A stretch of 64,000 nucleotides of DNA from contig JAXMHQ010000023.1 in NCBI GenBank assembly GCA_046346665.1, positions 1-64,000 on the forward strand. The letters are read 5' to 3'. A program made the translations under genes and the position numbers. Each line of letters starts with the position of its first letter. Position 1 is the stretch's first letter. Below the pieces are notes generated by a model, which was given only the letters and a program-made list of their open reading frames with translations, ran no database searches and had not been told where the DNA came from. The stretch is from JAXMHQ01 sp046346665 (GTDB lineage: Bacteria > Verrucomicrobiota > Verrucomicrobiia > Limisphaerales > JAXMHQ01). Below are positions 33,150 to 40,658 of this stretch, in pieces.

Positions 33150-34299
33150 GGTTGTCATCCAGGCAGGAGGCCACCAGAAACCAGAACAGCGTCGCCGTGG
33201 CCACATCGAACAGGACCGAATCAAACATCATGCCGCAGAGGAACAGGATCGCGCCGCCCCGGATCCCGGCATCCACACTTCCCCGGTGTCGGACTGCGGC
33301 GGCGCCCGCAAAGCAGAGAAAACACAGGAGGGCCGGCAAGCCGGCTTCGACGGCCAGCACCGCGTAATCGTTCGTGCTGAACGCAGCGCTGTCGCTCGCC
33401 TGTCCGGCCGGCGCAAGATAGTCGGACGTGTAGGCATCTTCGCCGCGATTCCAACCCAGGCCCAACGGATTCCGGAATGCCAGGTCTGCGGCGCATTTCC
33501 AGGCGTGGAGCCTGTGTTGGACAGAGCCGCGGCTCAGGTCGAGCCGGGCGAAATACCAACGATCCGAATCGGCGCGCCAGCAGAGAGCGAGCAGAATTGA
33601 AGCACCAACGACGCAAGAAATCACGACGGCCCGGCCCGGCATTCGGAATTGACCTCGCGGACCTGCAAACATCCATCCGACGGCCGTGGCCACCCAGGCG
33701 CCCCGGCTGAAACTGCACAGCAACCCGATGAGGAGACACACGCGAACGAGGATCCACGGCCCCCGGCACCGCGGCTGAAGTTCTCCCGAAACACCCGCCG
33801 CCAGCACGCAGCCGGCGCCCATCAGGAGCCCAAACCGGTTGGGATCGTTCCAAATGCCGGTCCAGCGCGGACCGTGATAAAAAAACCGGCTCTTGTCCAA
33901 CTGCCAGAATACGCACGCCGCCAGCAGCAGGCAAAGGATCATCACCACCGTGGAACGCTGCCCCCGACTCAACAGCGCGACAGCCTTGCCGATCACAACG
34001 GCGCTCAAGAACGTCAGCGCATTGGGTGGCGACACGGAACTCTCATAGCGCAACAAGTAATGCATCGATGCAATGGCGACCAGGCCCGCAAGAAACCAGT
34101 CCCCGGGCGCGAACGACAGGACCGAAAGGCAAACGAAACCCGTGAGCAGAACGAGATAAATGCCCATCTGCCCCTCCGGCCCCACCACCTGCCCCGCGAT
34201 GGCCGCCGCTTCGCGGAACAGCCGGTTGACCCCGACACTGAATCCGAGGCTGCCGATAAATAGAACTGTGGCTAGGCAGATTCTGAGGCAGGCAGCCAT
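33115..34299 (-). CDS. O-antigen-ligase / Wzy-like polytopic membrane protein
   Basis: The 394 residues (ATG at 34299, MAACLRICLATVLFIGSLG) span about ten hydrophobic helices. A large periplasmic loop in the second half carries FSRGAWVATAVGWMF and RLHAWKCAADLAFRNPLGLGWN, the WzyC-type region of O-antigen ligases and polymerases, followed by STNDYAVLAVEAGLPALLCF. The family links or polymerises lipid-linked glycans, or attaches glycans to pilin-like proteins (PglL/PilO type). With a prepilin in the same operon, glycosylation of that protein is a plausible inference. It overlaps the MauE-like gene (28 bp) and the propeller/hydrolase gene (35 bp). Confidence 0.75.
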   Translation of the reverse strand: MAACLRICLATVLFIGSLGFSVGVNRLFREAAAIAGQVVGPEGQMGIYLVLLTGFVCLSVLSFAPGDWFLAGLVAIASMHYLLRYESSVSPPNALTFLSAVVIGKAVALLSRGQRSTVVMILCLLLAACVFWQLDKSRFFYHGPRWTGIWNDPNRFGLLMGAGCVLAAGVSGELQPRCRGPWILVRVCLLIGLLCSFSRGAWVATAVGWMFAGPRGQFRMPGRAVVISCVVGASILLALCWRADSDRWYFARLDLSRGSVQHRLHAWKCAADLAFRNPLGLGWNRGEDAYTSDYLAPAGQASDSAAFSTNDYAVLAVEAGLPALLCFLCFAGAAAVRHRGSVDAGIRGGAILFLCGMMFDSVLFDVATATLFWFLVASCLDDNHEALKTKTGLA

Positions 34300-34715
34300 G
34301 AGCGAAGCGTGATCAACGTCAGACTGCCAATCAGCAGGAATCCAATAATCGAGCAGAGGATCCTGTCCGCCGCTTCCGGTGAGAGCCCGAGCGCCTCCGG
34401 AATCGTGCCGAAACACAAACAATGATGAATGCCCAGCCACCAACGGCCGAACCTGTAGATTGCGAAGTTGGCGGAAAGCCACGCGATCGTCCAAAGCTGA
34501 AGCCCAACGCGCCGCCCCCCTGCCAGGCAAAGAAATGCGATGATCAATTCCAACGTGCCGGCCGTGATTAGTTCGGCACGATAACTGATCTTCAGAATGG
34601 GATCGTGGAAACCAATCACCATGGCCGGTCCGCCCGCGGCAATCAGCTTGGCAATGCCGGTGACGAACAGGATGACTCCCGAAACGATGACGAAAAGGCG
34701 AATGCTTCTCTTCAT
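34272..34715 (-). CDS. MauE/DoxX-like redox-associated membrane protein
   Basis: The 147 residues start at the ATG at 34715, preceded by an AAAGGGA ribosome-binding site; an upstream ATG at 34784 would add 23 unlikely residues. There are four transmembrane helices (about 7-25, 47-66, 72-90 and 118-140). A Cys-x-Cys pair in a loop (HHCLCFGTIP) matches the CGCFG-type motif of MauE-family proteins, which are linked to disulfide bond formation in the periplasm. It directly follows the gene for a six-cysteine secreted peptide, suggesting that it supports oxidation of that peptide; this is inference from position. Confidence 0.75.
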   Translation of the reverse strand: MKRSIRLFVIVSGVILFVTGIAKLIAAGGPAMVIGFHDPILKISYRAELITAGTLELIIAFLCLAGGRRVGLQLWTIAWLSANFAIYRFGRWWLGIHHCLCFGTIPEALGLSPEAADRILCSIIGFLLIGSLTLITLRSWLPASESA

Positions 34716-34787
34716 TCGGACCGATTCCCTTTCGAACAGGGGCCGCCACCCGAAACCCTCGCGGGCAGCGGCCCCGCCTGTCATGAA

Positions 34788-34973
34788 TCAGGGTTCCTTG
34801 CAGATGCAGTTCGCATCGCACTGACCCCGCGTTCCATCGCCGGCCGAGCATTGGTTGCCGACCGTCGTGCATTTATGATTCCCGTCCTCCTTGCAAGGCG
34901 GATAGCCCCAGACCACGTTTGCAAGCAGGCAAAAGGCCGCTACCAGCAGCCCGGTTTGGATGAGCTTCTTCAT
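34788..34973 (-). CDS. Small secreted six-cysteine peptide
   Basis: The 61-residue precursor (ATG at 34973, GGAG ribosome-binding site 12 bp upstream) has a textbook signal peptide (KKLIQTGLLVAAFCLLANVVWG). A mature part of about 38 residues has six cysteines spaced C-x7-C-x6-C-x9-C-x3-C-x-C, ending ICKEP. No transmembrane segment follows. The start codon overlaps the preceding stop codon (ATGA, 34970-34973). Size, export signal and even cysteine number suggest a disulfide-stabilised extracellular peptide (toxin, pheromone, surface or adhesion peptide, or pilin-associated factor). No family recognised. It is too short for many gene finders. Confidence 0.75.
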   Translation of the reverse strand: MKKLIQTGLLVAAFCLLANVVWGYPPCKEDGNHKCTTVGNQCSAGDGTRGQCDANCICKEP

Positions 34974-36187
34974 TTGTTTTTCTTTCTCCTTTTTCTGACC
35001 ACCAGTGCCGTCACTACAGCGATCTGCAGGATGACAAATAGCGACAGCACCAAAATGTAACGATTGTTCTTCGCCGGATTGAAGAAGTTCGCCCACCAGC
35101 CGTACTCGCCAGCTTTCGGCCCGAATCGAATATACCGTTCCTGTTGCCGGACCAGGGACGGGTCGTCCGCCGGAAGCCACGATTTGCCGGTGTACTGGGC
35201 GTAGTTGAAGACCTTCCCGTTGGCCTGCTTCTGGAGCCGGAAATCCCGCACATACACACCCGCCGAGATATTCAACGGCCGCGGATCGTCGTCCTGGAGG
35301 GTGATGTCGGAGGCTTCCACTCGATACAAGTTGCCCAGGAGAACATTGGTGGTTTCGAAAGGATCTGTGCTGAAATACTGCCGCATCTCGGCCACCCGGG
35401 GCAGGACCAGTCCGTTGGTGGCATAGAACCGCTCTGTTCGAAACGTCGCCTCGAGCGTTCCATGCAACTGGCTCTTGCGCGAATGGAGCATGTCCCGCTC
35501 GTATTCCTTCGCCTCAACCGAAGCGGGATAGAAAAAGCCAGGCCGCAGCAATTCATCCTCGAATGTCGCCAGGTCGAAGTTGGTGTCCCGAATGCAGGTG
35601 AAATTCGTGATGAACAAACCGTTGGTGGAGGGCAACACCCATCGATATCCGTACGCCGACAGGTGCCGCCGCGCCACCCACCAGGGCACCGGCATATCCT
35701 CGCTCACTTCCGACGGGCGCAACGCATAAGCAAGCCACGGCAGCCAATGATACAGGATGCTGCCCGTGCGCATGTTGAAGTAGGGCGAAGAACTGACCGA
35801 CCCGTACAACTCGGCCGTCTGCGGCGCGTCCTTGATGTGATCGCTGAACGGCACCACAAAGAACGTGTTGCTGCCGTCGTAGTGGAACTGGTGCCAGTCC
35901 GAAGGCTGATCCGCATTGGTGACTGACACCGTCCATTCCGGACCGGAAAGCGAACGTTCCACGGCAAAGTCGATATGATTGCTCGCCTCCCGGTCCAGTT
36001 TCCCCTGAATGTAATGCGTCACGTCCAGGCGTCCCTGGATATGAAGAGTCGCGCCTGCCGCCACCTGGTTCCAGGCTCCGGATACACCCATTATGATTAG
36101 CAAGATTCCTTTCACAAACCCTCTCCCGTTTGCCGGGCTAAAACTGGCAGACAAGCGCAGCCGCCCGGAAGATTCCTCAACACGCAT
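34970..36187 (-). CDS. Secreted protein with C-terminal membrane anchor, hypothetical
   Basis: The 405 residues (ATG at 36187) have an N-terminal signal segment (VKGILLIIMGVSGAWNQVAAG, about 25-46), then a beta-rich ectodomain with no recognised motif. The C-terminal helix RYILVLSLFVILQIAVVTAL is followed by a very basic tail (RKRRKKNK), the layout of LPXTG/PEP-CTERM-like anchors but without a recognisable sorting motif upstream. First gene of the seven-gene operon; it overlaps the cysteine-rich peptide gene by ATGA. About 160 bp of non-repetitive AT-richer DNA upstream (36188-36345) would carry the operon promoter; I see only weak -35/-10-like boxes there. Confidence 0.7.
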   Translation of the reverse strand: MRVEESSGRLRLSASFSPANGRGFVKGILLIIMGVSGAWNQVAAGATLHIQGRLDVTHYIQGKLDREASNHIDFAVERSLSGPEWTVSVTNADQPSDWHQFHYDGSNTFFVVPFSDHIKDAPQTAELYGSVSSSPYFNMRTGSILYHWLPWLAYALRPSEVSEDMPVPWWVARRHLSAYGYRWVLPSTNGLFITNFTCIRDTNFDLATFEDELLRPGFFYPASVEAKEYERDMLHSRKSQLHGTLEATFRTERFYATNGLVLPRVAEMRQYFSTDPFETTNVLLGNLYRVEASDITLQDDDPRPLNISAGVYVRDFRLQKQANGKVFNYAQYTGKSWLPADDPSLVRQQERYIRFGPKAGEYGWWANFFNPAKNNRYILVLSLFVILQIAVVTALVVRKRRKKNK

Positions 36188-36349
36188 GGAATAGTGGAAC
36201 CGTTCAGCAAAGAACGCAAGAGTAAAACTCAGTTAAACCTATTTTATTCCTAACTGGTGTTGTCAGAACAATATCCTCTCGTCTGTTTGGGCAGGATCAG
36301 CCCCCTTGGAGCTGTTTAAGAAAACGTGTAGAGCGGCTCAAGAAATGTC

Positions 36350-36424
36350 GTAGCCGCAAAAGGTAGGGTCGGCGCGCTGCGCCGACCGCGGACGCCGCAG
36401 CGCGGCGTCCCTACCTGCGGCTAC
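36350..36424. repeat. Nested palindrome GTAGCCGCA / GGTAGGGTCGGCGCGCTGCG
   Basis: The outer arms GTAGCCGCA and TGCGGCTAC enclose two inverted 26-nt units, 36362-36387 and 36390-36415, matching at 22 of 26. Related units are at 54711-54736 and 54815-54843. Confidence 0.85.
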
Positions 36425-36440
36425 GGTTTATGTTCAACCG

Positions 36441-36536
36441 CTATAGCCGCAAAAAGGCACAAAAGACGCAAAATCAAATCGGTTTCTGCGCCTTTTGCGC
36501 CGTTTTGCGGCCATGACTGTTTTGAAAATGCTATAG
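36441..36536. repeat. CCGCAAAA-type hairpin bounded by CTATAG
   Basis: The arms 36448-36473 (CCGCAAAAAGGCACAAAAGA...) and 36485-36510 pair at 22 of 26 positions across an 11-nt loop. CTATAG occurs at 36441-36446 and 36531-36536 on either side. Confidence 0.75.
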
Positions 36537-36548
36537 GCCGAGAGTCCG

Positions 36549-36654
36549 GTAGCGCAGGCCGCCGGCCTGCCGTGTCGCAGGCTGCCAGCCTGCGCTTTCC
36601 TGAAAAAGCGCCGACCAGCGGGCGGCGCTACAGCAGGCCGGCGGCCTGCGCTAC
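36549..36654. repeat. Perfect 22-bp inverted repeat (GTAGCGCAGGCC...) reaching the ABC exporter stop codon
   Basis: 36549-36570 and 36633-36654 are exact complements, and each arm is also an internal palindrome (GCAGGCCGCCGGCCTGC). A related unit, GCAGGCTGCCAGCCTGC, lies between. The right arm contains the stop codon (36651-36653) of the minus-strand ABC gene. Confidence 0.85.
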
Positions 36655-38546
36655 TTTGCTCCCGGGTTCTGCACACATTCGCTGTGCAGCCGCGCGTAGA
36701 TTCCACCCTGCCGCAACAACTCGTCGTGCGTGCCCCGCTCCACGATCCGGCCCTGGTCCATCACCAGCACCAGGTCCGCCTTCCGAATCGTGCTCAGCCG
36801 GTGCGCCACCACAAACGCCGTCCGATCCCGCAACAACAATTCCAGCGCCCGCTGCAATCGCGCCTCGGTCAACGTGTCGATCGCGCTGGTCGCCTCGTCC
36901 AGCACCACGATCCTCGGATCCGCCAGCATCGCGCGCGCGAAGCACACCAACTGGCGCTGGCCAAACGACAACGACGCCCCGCGCTCGGCCACCTGCGTCT
37001 GCAATCCGTGCGGCAGCGCGTCCACAAGTTCAAGGCAATCCAGCCGCCGCAGCGTCTCCCGCACCGCGGCCTCGTCCGCCTCCGGCCGCGCGAACCGGAT
37101 GTTGTCCAGCACGGTTCCCGAGAACAGAAAATTGTTCTGCTGCACGCTGCCCATCTGGTGGCGCAGGCTGTCGCCCTGCACCCGGTTCAAATCGGTCCCA
37201 TCCACCAGGACGCGCCCGCGGGTCGGCAGATAAAATTTCTGCAGCAATCCGACGAGCGTGGTCTTCCCGCTGCCGGTGTGCCCCACCAGCGCCACCACCT
37301 GGCCCGGTTTGACCGCGAACGAAATATCCTTCAACACCGGGCGACCGGCGTTATAAGCAAATTCCACCCCGTCAAATTCCACCGCCCCTTGGATCGGCCC
37401 CAGCCGGGTCGCATCCGGCGGATCCTGCCATTCCGGCGCCTGGTCCAGCAGCCGGAACAGCCGCTCGGCGCCCGCCATGGCCATCATGGCCTGGTTCACC
37501 TGGTTGCCGATCACCTGGACCGGATCGAAGAACAAGTTCGCGAGGAAGAAGAACATGACGAGGTCGCCCACTTCCATGTGCAGCCAGCCGTGCCAGCGCA
37601 GCGCGCCGTAGCCGCCGAGAAGCGCCATGGTGCCCAGGAAAAGCTGGCTCTTGAGCTGCAGCAACGGGACGAACACCGCCGAGGCCTGGGCCACGCCGAC
37701 ATTGTTTTCGCCGTGCACATTGATCAACTGCCGGAAAAATCCCGAGTTGACCTCCTGCCGCACGAACGCCTGCGTCACGCGCACGCCGCCGACCGATTCG
37801 GCCAGGGTCGATGTCACCCGGCTCCAGGATTCCTGGACTTTTCGGAGGCGCCGGCTCATTTCGGTCCGGTATTTCTCGTTCAGGATCCAGATCAACGGCG
37901 CCAGGATGGCCATCAGCGAAAACAATTTCCAATCGTACCACGCCATCAACGCCGCCGCGCCCGCCATCTGCAATCCCTGCACAACCAGCACAAACGCCAC
38001 GTCCTGCACCCCCGCCCGCACGCTGTCGATGTCGGATGTCATCCGGCTGATGATCCGGCCGAACTTGGTCTGGTTGTAGAATGACATCGGCAGGGTCATG
38101 AGTTTCCGGAACAGGTGGGACCGCATGTCGTGAACGACGGCCTCGCCCAGTTCGAGCGCGAATCGCTGCCGGAAATGGAACATGAACACCGTGACCGCCG
38201 CGAGCAGCAGGTAACCGCCCGCATAAAGCTGGATCCCCGCCCAGTTCCGGCCCGCGATGGGGCCGTTGATCGTGCAGCCGATCAGCCAGGCCAGCGCCGG
38301 CAACTGCAGGCCGCGCACAAAAGTCAGCACAAACAGCGCGTTCCGCTTCGCCGCGTAAGGCCGCGTGTAGAAAAAAATCCTCCGCACCAGCGACCATTGC
38401 AGCGGCGCGCGATCCGCCTCGCGCTCCTCCATCGGATTGAAATAGGTGATCGCCTCGCGTGGCGACAACCCGCGCTCGTCGCGGTTCCCCGGGAGGGACG
38501 AGCTATGCGAGTCCCCATTTGTTTTTTTGGAGTCGTCGCGTTTCAT
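36651..38546 (-). CDS. ABC exporter, catalytic half (heterodimer subunit 2)
   Basis: The 631 residues (ATG at 38546) comprise an exporter-type six-helix domain (RRIFFYTRPYAAKRNALFVL onward) and a C-terminal ATPase. Walker A (GHTGSGKTT, near 420) is followed by a Q-loop (GSVQQNNFLF). The signature is LSFGQRQL, where the second Gly of LSGGQ is Phe. Walker B carries a catalytic glutamate (IVVLDEATSAID), and the H-loop is intact (FVVAHRLS). Combined with its partner this gives one canonical and one degenerate ATP site, as in BmrC/BmrD-like exporters. Substrate unknown: lipids, drugs or peptides. The start overlaps the partner stop (ATGA). Confidence 0.9.
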   Translation of the reverse strand: MKRDDSKKTNGDSHSSSLPGNRDERGLSPREAITYFNPMEEREADRAPLQWSLVRRIFFYTRPYAAKRNALFVLTFVRGLQLPALAWLIGCTINGPIAGRNWAGIQLYAGGYLLLAAVTVFMFHFRQRFALELGEAVVHDMRSHLFRKLMTLPMSFYNQTKFGRIISRMTSDIDSVRAGVQDVAFVLVVQGLQMAGAAALMAWYDWKLFSLMAILAPLIWILNEKYRTEMSRRLRKVQESWSRVTSTLAESVGGVRVTQAFVRQEVNSGFFRQLINVHGENNVGVAQASAVFVPLLQLKSQLFLGTMALLGGYGALRWHGWLHMEVGDLVMFFFLANLFFDPVQVIGNQVNQAMMAMAGAERLFRLLDQAPEWQDPPDATRLGPIQGAVEFDGVEFAYNAGRPVLKDISFAVKPGQVVALVGHTGSGKTTLVGLLQKFYLPTRGRVLVDGTDLNRVQGDSLRHQMGSVQQNNFLFSGTVLDNIRFARPEADEAAVRETLRRLDCLELVDALPHGLQTQVAERGASLSFGQRQLVCFARAMLADPRIVVLDEATSAIDTLTEARLQRALELLLRDRTAFVVAHRLSTIRKADLVLVMDQGRIVERGTHDELLRQGGIYARLHSECVQNPGAK

Positions 38547-40435
38547 GACGCCCCCTTCCCGGCGAAAGCGCCGCCGTCGGCCAGGTCCATGATCTGCAAC
38601 AACGCGGTTTCTCGGTACAATCCCGGCCAGCGACACAACTCGCGATGGTTGCCCGATTGAATCAATTCGCCGCCGTCCAGCACCAGCACCCGGTCCGCGC
38701 GCGATAACAAGCTCAGCCGGCTCGACACCACGAACGTCGTCCGCCCCGCCATCGCCTCGCGCAATGCCGTCACGATCTCGTTCTCCGTCCGCGCATCGAC
38801 CGACGCGGTGGGATCGTCCAGGATCAGGATCGGCGGTTCGAGCAACAGGGCCCGAGCCAGGGCGAGCCGCTGGCGCTGGCCCCCGGACAAATCCACCCCC
38901 GACTCGCCCAGCACCGTGTCGTAGCCTTTCGGCAGCGCGGCGATGAAATCGTGGGCCGACGCAATCCGCGCCGCGCGCTCGATCTCGGCCGCGGTGGCGT
39001 GCGGATGGCCGAAGGCGATGTTGGCCGCCACGGTGTTCGAAAACAAAAAGCTCTCCTGGTAGACGATCCCGATCTGGCGCCGGTAGGCGTCCAGGTCGAG
39101 GTCCCGAAGATCGCGCCCGTCCGCCAGCACGCGGCCGCTGCGCGGATCGTAAAACCGCGGCAGCAACCCCAGCAGCGCGCTCTTGCCGGAACCGGTCATG
39201 CCGAAGATGCCAATAACTTCGCCCGGCCGGACTTCGAATGAAACCTCCTTGAGCACCGGCGCGTCGTCGCTGTAGCCGAACGAAACCTTTTCGAAAACGA
39301 TGCCCCCCTGGAGCCGCGGCGGCACGATCGCGCCCGGCCGGGTTTGGACCTCCACCGGCGTGTCGAGCACCTCGAAGACGCGGCGCGCCGCGGCGAGGCT
39401 TTGTTCGATGGAATTGGCGATGGTCGACAGGTTCGCGACCTGCCCGGTGAACTGCTGCAGCAAGCCGGCGAACACCACCAGCCCGCCGCCCAGCGAGATT
39501 TGTCCGTGCACATACAGCCAGCCGCCGTATGCGAACAGGATCACCAGGCTGAGCTGCGACAGCAATTGCGTGCCGGGCGTGAAGATCGACAGGTCCCAAA
39601 AAATGCGCTGCTGCTGGGCGGACACACGGTCGTTGGCGGATTCGAACCGCGCGACCTGGTGTTGTTCGGCGGCAAATCCCTTGACTGTCTGCATCCCGCG
39701 CACGGATTCGCTGAACAACAGGACCATGTCGTCGGACAATTCCCGGTTCTTGAGATAGCCCGGTCGCAGCCGCCTCGAATAATAATGGGCCAGCAGCCAG
39801 AGCGGCACGGAGACCGACAGACACGCGACCGTCAGCGCAGGGTGAAGGCGCCACATGAATACGCCGTAGGCCACCAGCGTGAGCACCATGTTCAATCCCT
39901 GCAGCAGCACGCCGTCGACGAACAACCGGGTGTTTTGAACGTCGCCCGTGACCCGGTTGAAAATGGAATTGGACCCGTGCCGGTCGAAGAAGCTGAAGCT
40001 GAGCCGCTGCAGCTTCGCGTAAAGTTGCGCGCGCAATTCCGGGACGATCTCCCCCTGGGTCAGCCGCGCCGTCAGCATGTTGTAGGCGTACGTCAACCCC
40101 GCCCGCACCAGCGCCTGGAGCAGGATCGCCAGCGACAGCACCGCCACCACCCGCAGCGCCGTCCAGTCCGCCGGCGGCGACCAGCCGAAACCATAAACGG
40201 GCGCCGGCTGCGAAGGATCGAGCGCGTGCCGGATGACGTCGATCACCACGCCCAGCAACTGCAATCCCGCCAGCCCGAGCAACAGCAGCACGATGCTGAG
40301 CGCGAGGGACAGCAGGCAGTCGCGCCGGAACTGCCAGGCCAGCCCCAGCAGCCGCCGCACGAGTTCGCGCGTGGAATAGCGCGAATCGATCGGGAGGGTC
40401 GGATTGGGTTCGCCGGGTTTCAGACGAGATACCAT
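38543..40435 (-). CDS. ABC exporter, degenerate half (heterodimer subunit 1)
   Basis: The 630 residues (ATG at 40435, MVSRLKPGEP) comprise a six-helix exporter domain and an ATPase. Walker A (GMTGSGKSA, about 411-419) and the signature LSGGQRQRLALARALL are intact. The residue after Walker B is Asp rather than Glu (LILDDPTASVD), and the H-loop histidine is replaced by serine (TTFVVSSRLSLL). These losses fall on the same composite site as the partner's altered signature, which is diagnostic of a heterodimeric exporter with one non-hydrolytic site. ATGA overlap with the downstream partner. The upstream 220 bp are filled with repeats. Confidence 0.9.
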   Translation of the reverse strand: MVSRLKPGEPNPTLPIDSRYSTRELVRRLLGLAWQFRRDCLLSLALSIVLLLLGLAGLQLLGVVIDVIRHALDPSQPAPVYGFGWSPPADWTALRVVAVLSLAILLQALVRAGLTYAYNMLTARLTQGEIVPELRAQLYAKLQRLSFSFFDRHGSNSIFNRVTGDVQNTRLFVDGVLLQGLNMVLTLVAYGVFMWRLHPALTVACLSVSVPLWLLAHYYSRRLRPGYLKNRELSDDMVLLFSESVRGMQTVKGFAAEQHQVARFESANDRVSAQQQRIFWDLSIFTPGTQLLSQLSLVILFAYGGWLYVHGQISLGGGLVVFAGLLQQFTGQVANLSTIANSIEQSLAAARRVFEVLDTPVEVQTRPGAIVPPRLQGGIVFEKVSFGYSDDAPVLKEVSFEVRPGEVIGIFGMTGSGKSALLGLLPRFYDPRSGRVLADGRDLRDLDLDAYRRQIGIVYQESFLFSNTVAANIAFGHPHATAAEIERAARIASAHDFIAALPKGYDTVLGESGVDLSGGQRQRLALARALLLEPPILILDDPTASVDARTENEIVTALREAMAGRTTFVVSSRLSLLSRADRVLVLDGGELIQSGNHRELCRWPGLYRETALLQIMDLADGGAFAGKGAS

Positions 40436-40477
40436 GCCCCAACCGGGTTGCAGGTGGCAAGTGGCCGATTCGAGCAG

Positions 40478-40605
40478 GTAGCAGCCGACGTGAGGAGGCT
40501 CTGATCCATTCGTCTCTCGCACCACGGCTCATGCCGAGACAGAGATGGAGTCTCGTTACCTCGACTCCTACATCAGTTGTGGTAGGAGTCGACGTCAGGA
40601 GACTC
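40478..40605. repeat. GTAGCAGCCGACGTGAGG family, three copies
   Basis: 24-nt units are at 40478-40501, 40548-40571 (inverted) and 40582-40605. The last two face each other as a hairpin with a 10-nt loop. The first differs at one position from the inverse of 13989-14012. Confidence 0.8.
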
Positions 40606-40626
40606 ACTCTGGTTTCTGAAACCAGG

Positions 40627-40654
40627 ATTCCGCATTCCGCACTCCGCATTCCGC
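40627..40654 (-). repeat. Four ATTCCGC heptads
   Basis: Units ATTCCGC, ATTCCGC, ACTCCGC and ATTCCGC, preceded by CCAGG, end 4 bp before the stop codon (40659) of the nucleotidyltransferase gene. Same family and same CCAGG border as 14047. Confidence 0.85.
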
Positions 40655-40658
40655 ACTT

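Larger units (their letters stand above)
36188..36650. other. Intergenic region: operon promoter region then three stacked palindromic repeats
   Basis: A 463-bp gap between two minus-strand units. 36188-36345 is AT-richer and precedes the seven-gene operon. The rest is three different long hairpins in a row (36350-36424, 36448-36510 and 36549-36654), the densest cluster of palindromes in the window. No ORF with a plausible start is present. Confidence 0.65.

Noticed and set aside
33115..34299. Wzy polymerase partner of the Wzx-like flippase at 50706
   Set aside because: It lies 16 kb away in a different coupled operon with a prepilin and a Cys-rich peptide, so a role in that operon is more likely.
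36651..40649. A single open frame of 1332 codons across both ABC genes, looking like a giant fusion protein
   Set aside because: Only its last 631 residues are the ABC protein. The upstream part is the reverse-reading shadow of subunit 1 in another frame, which is open merely because of high GC. Two separate genes with an ATGA overlap explain the region.
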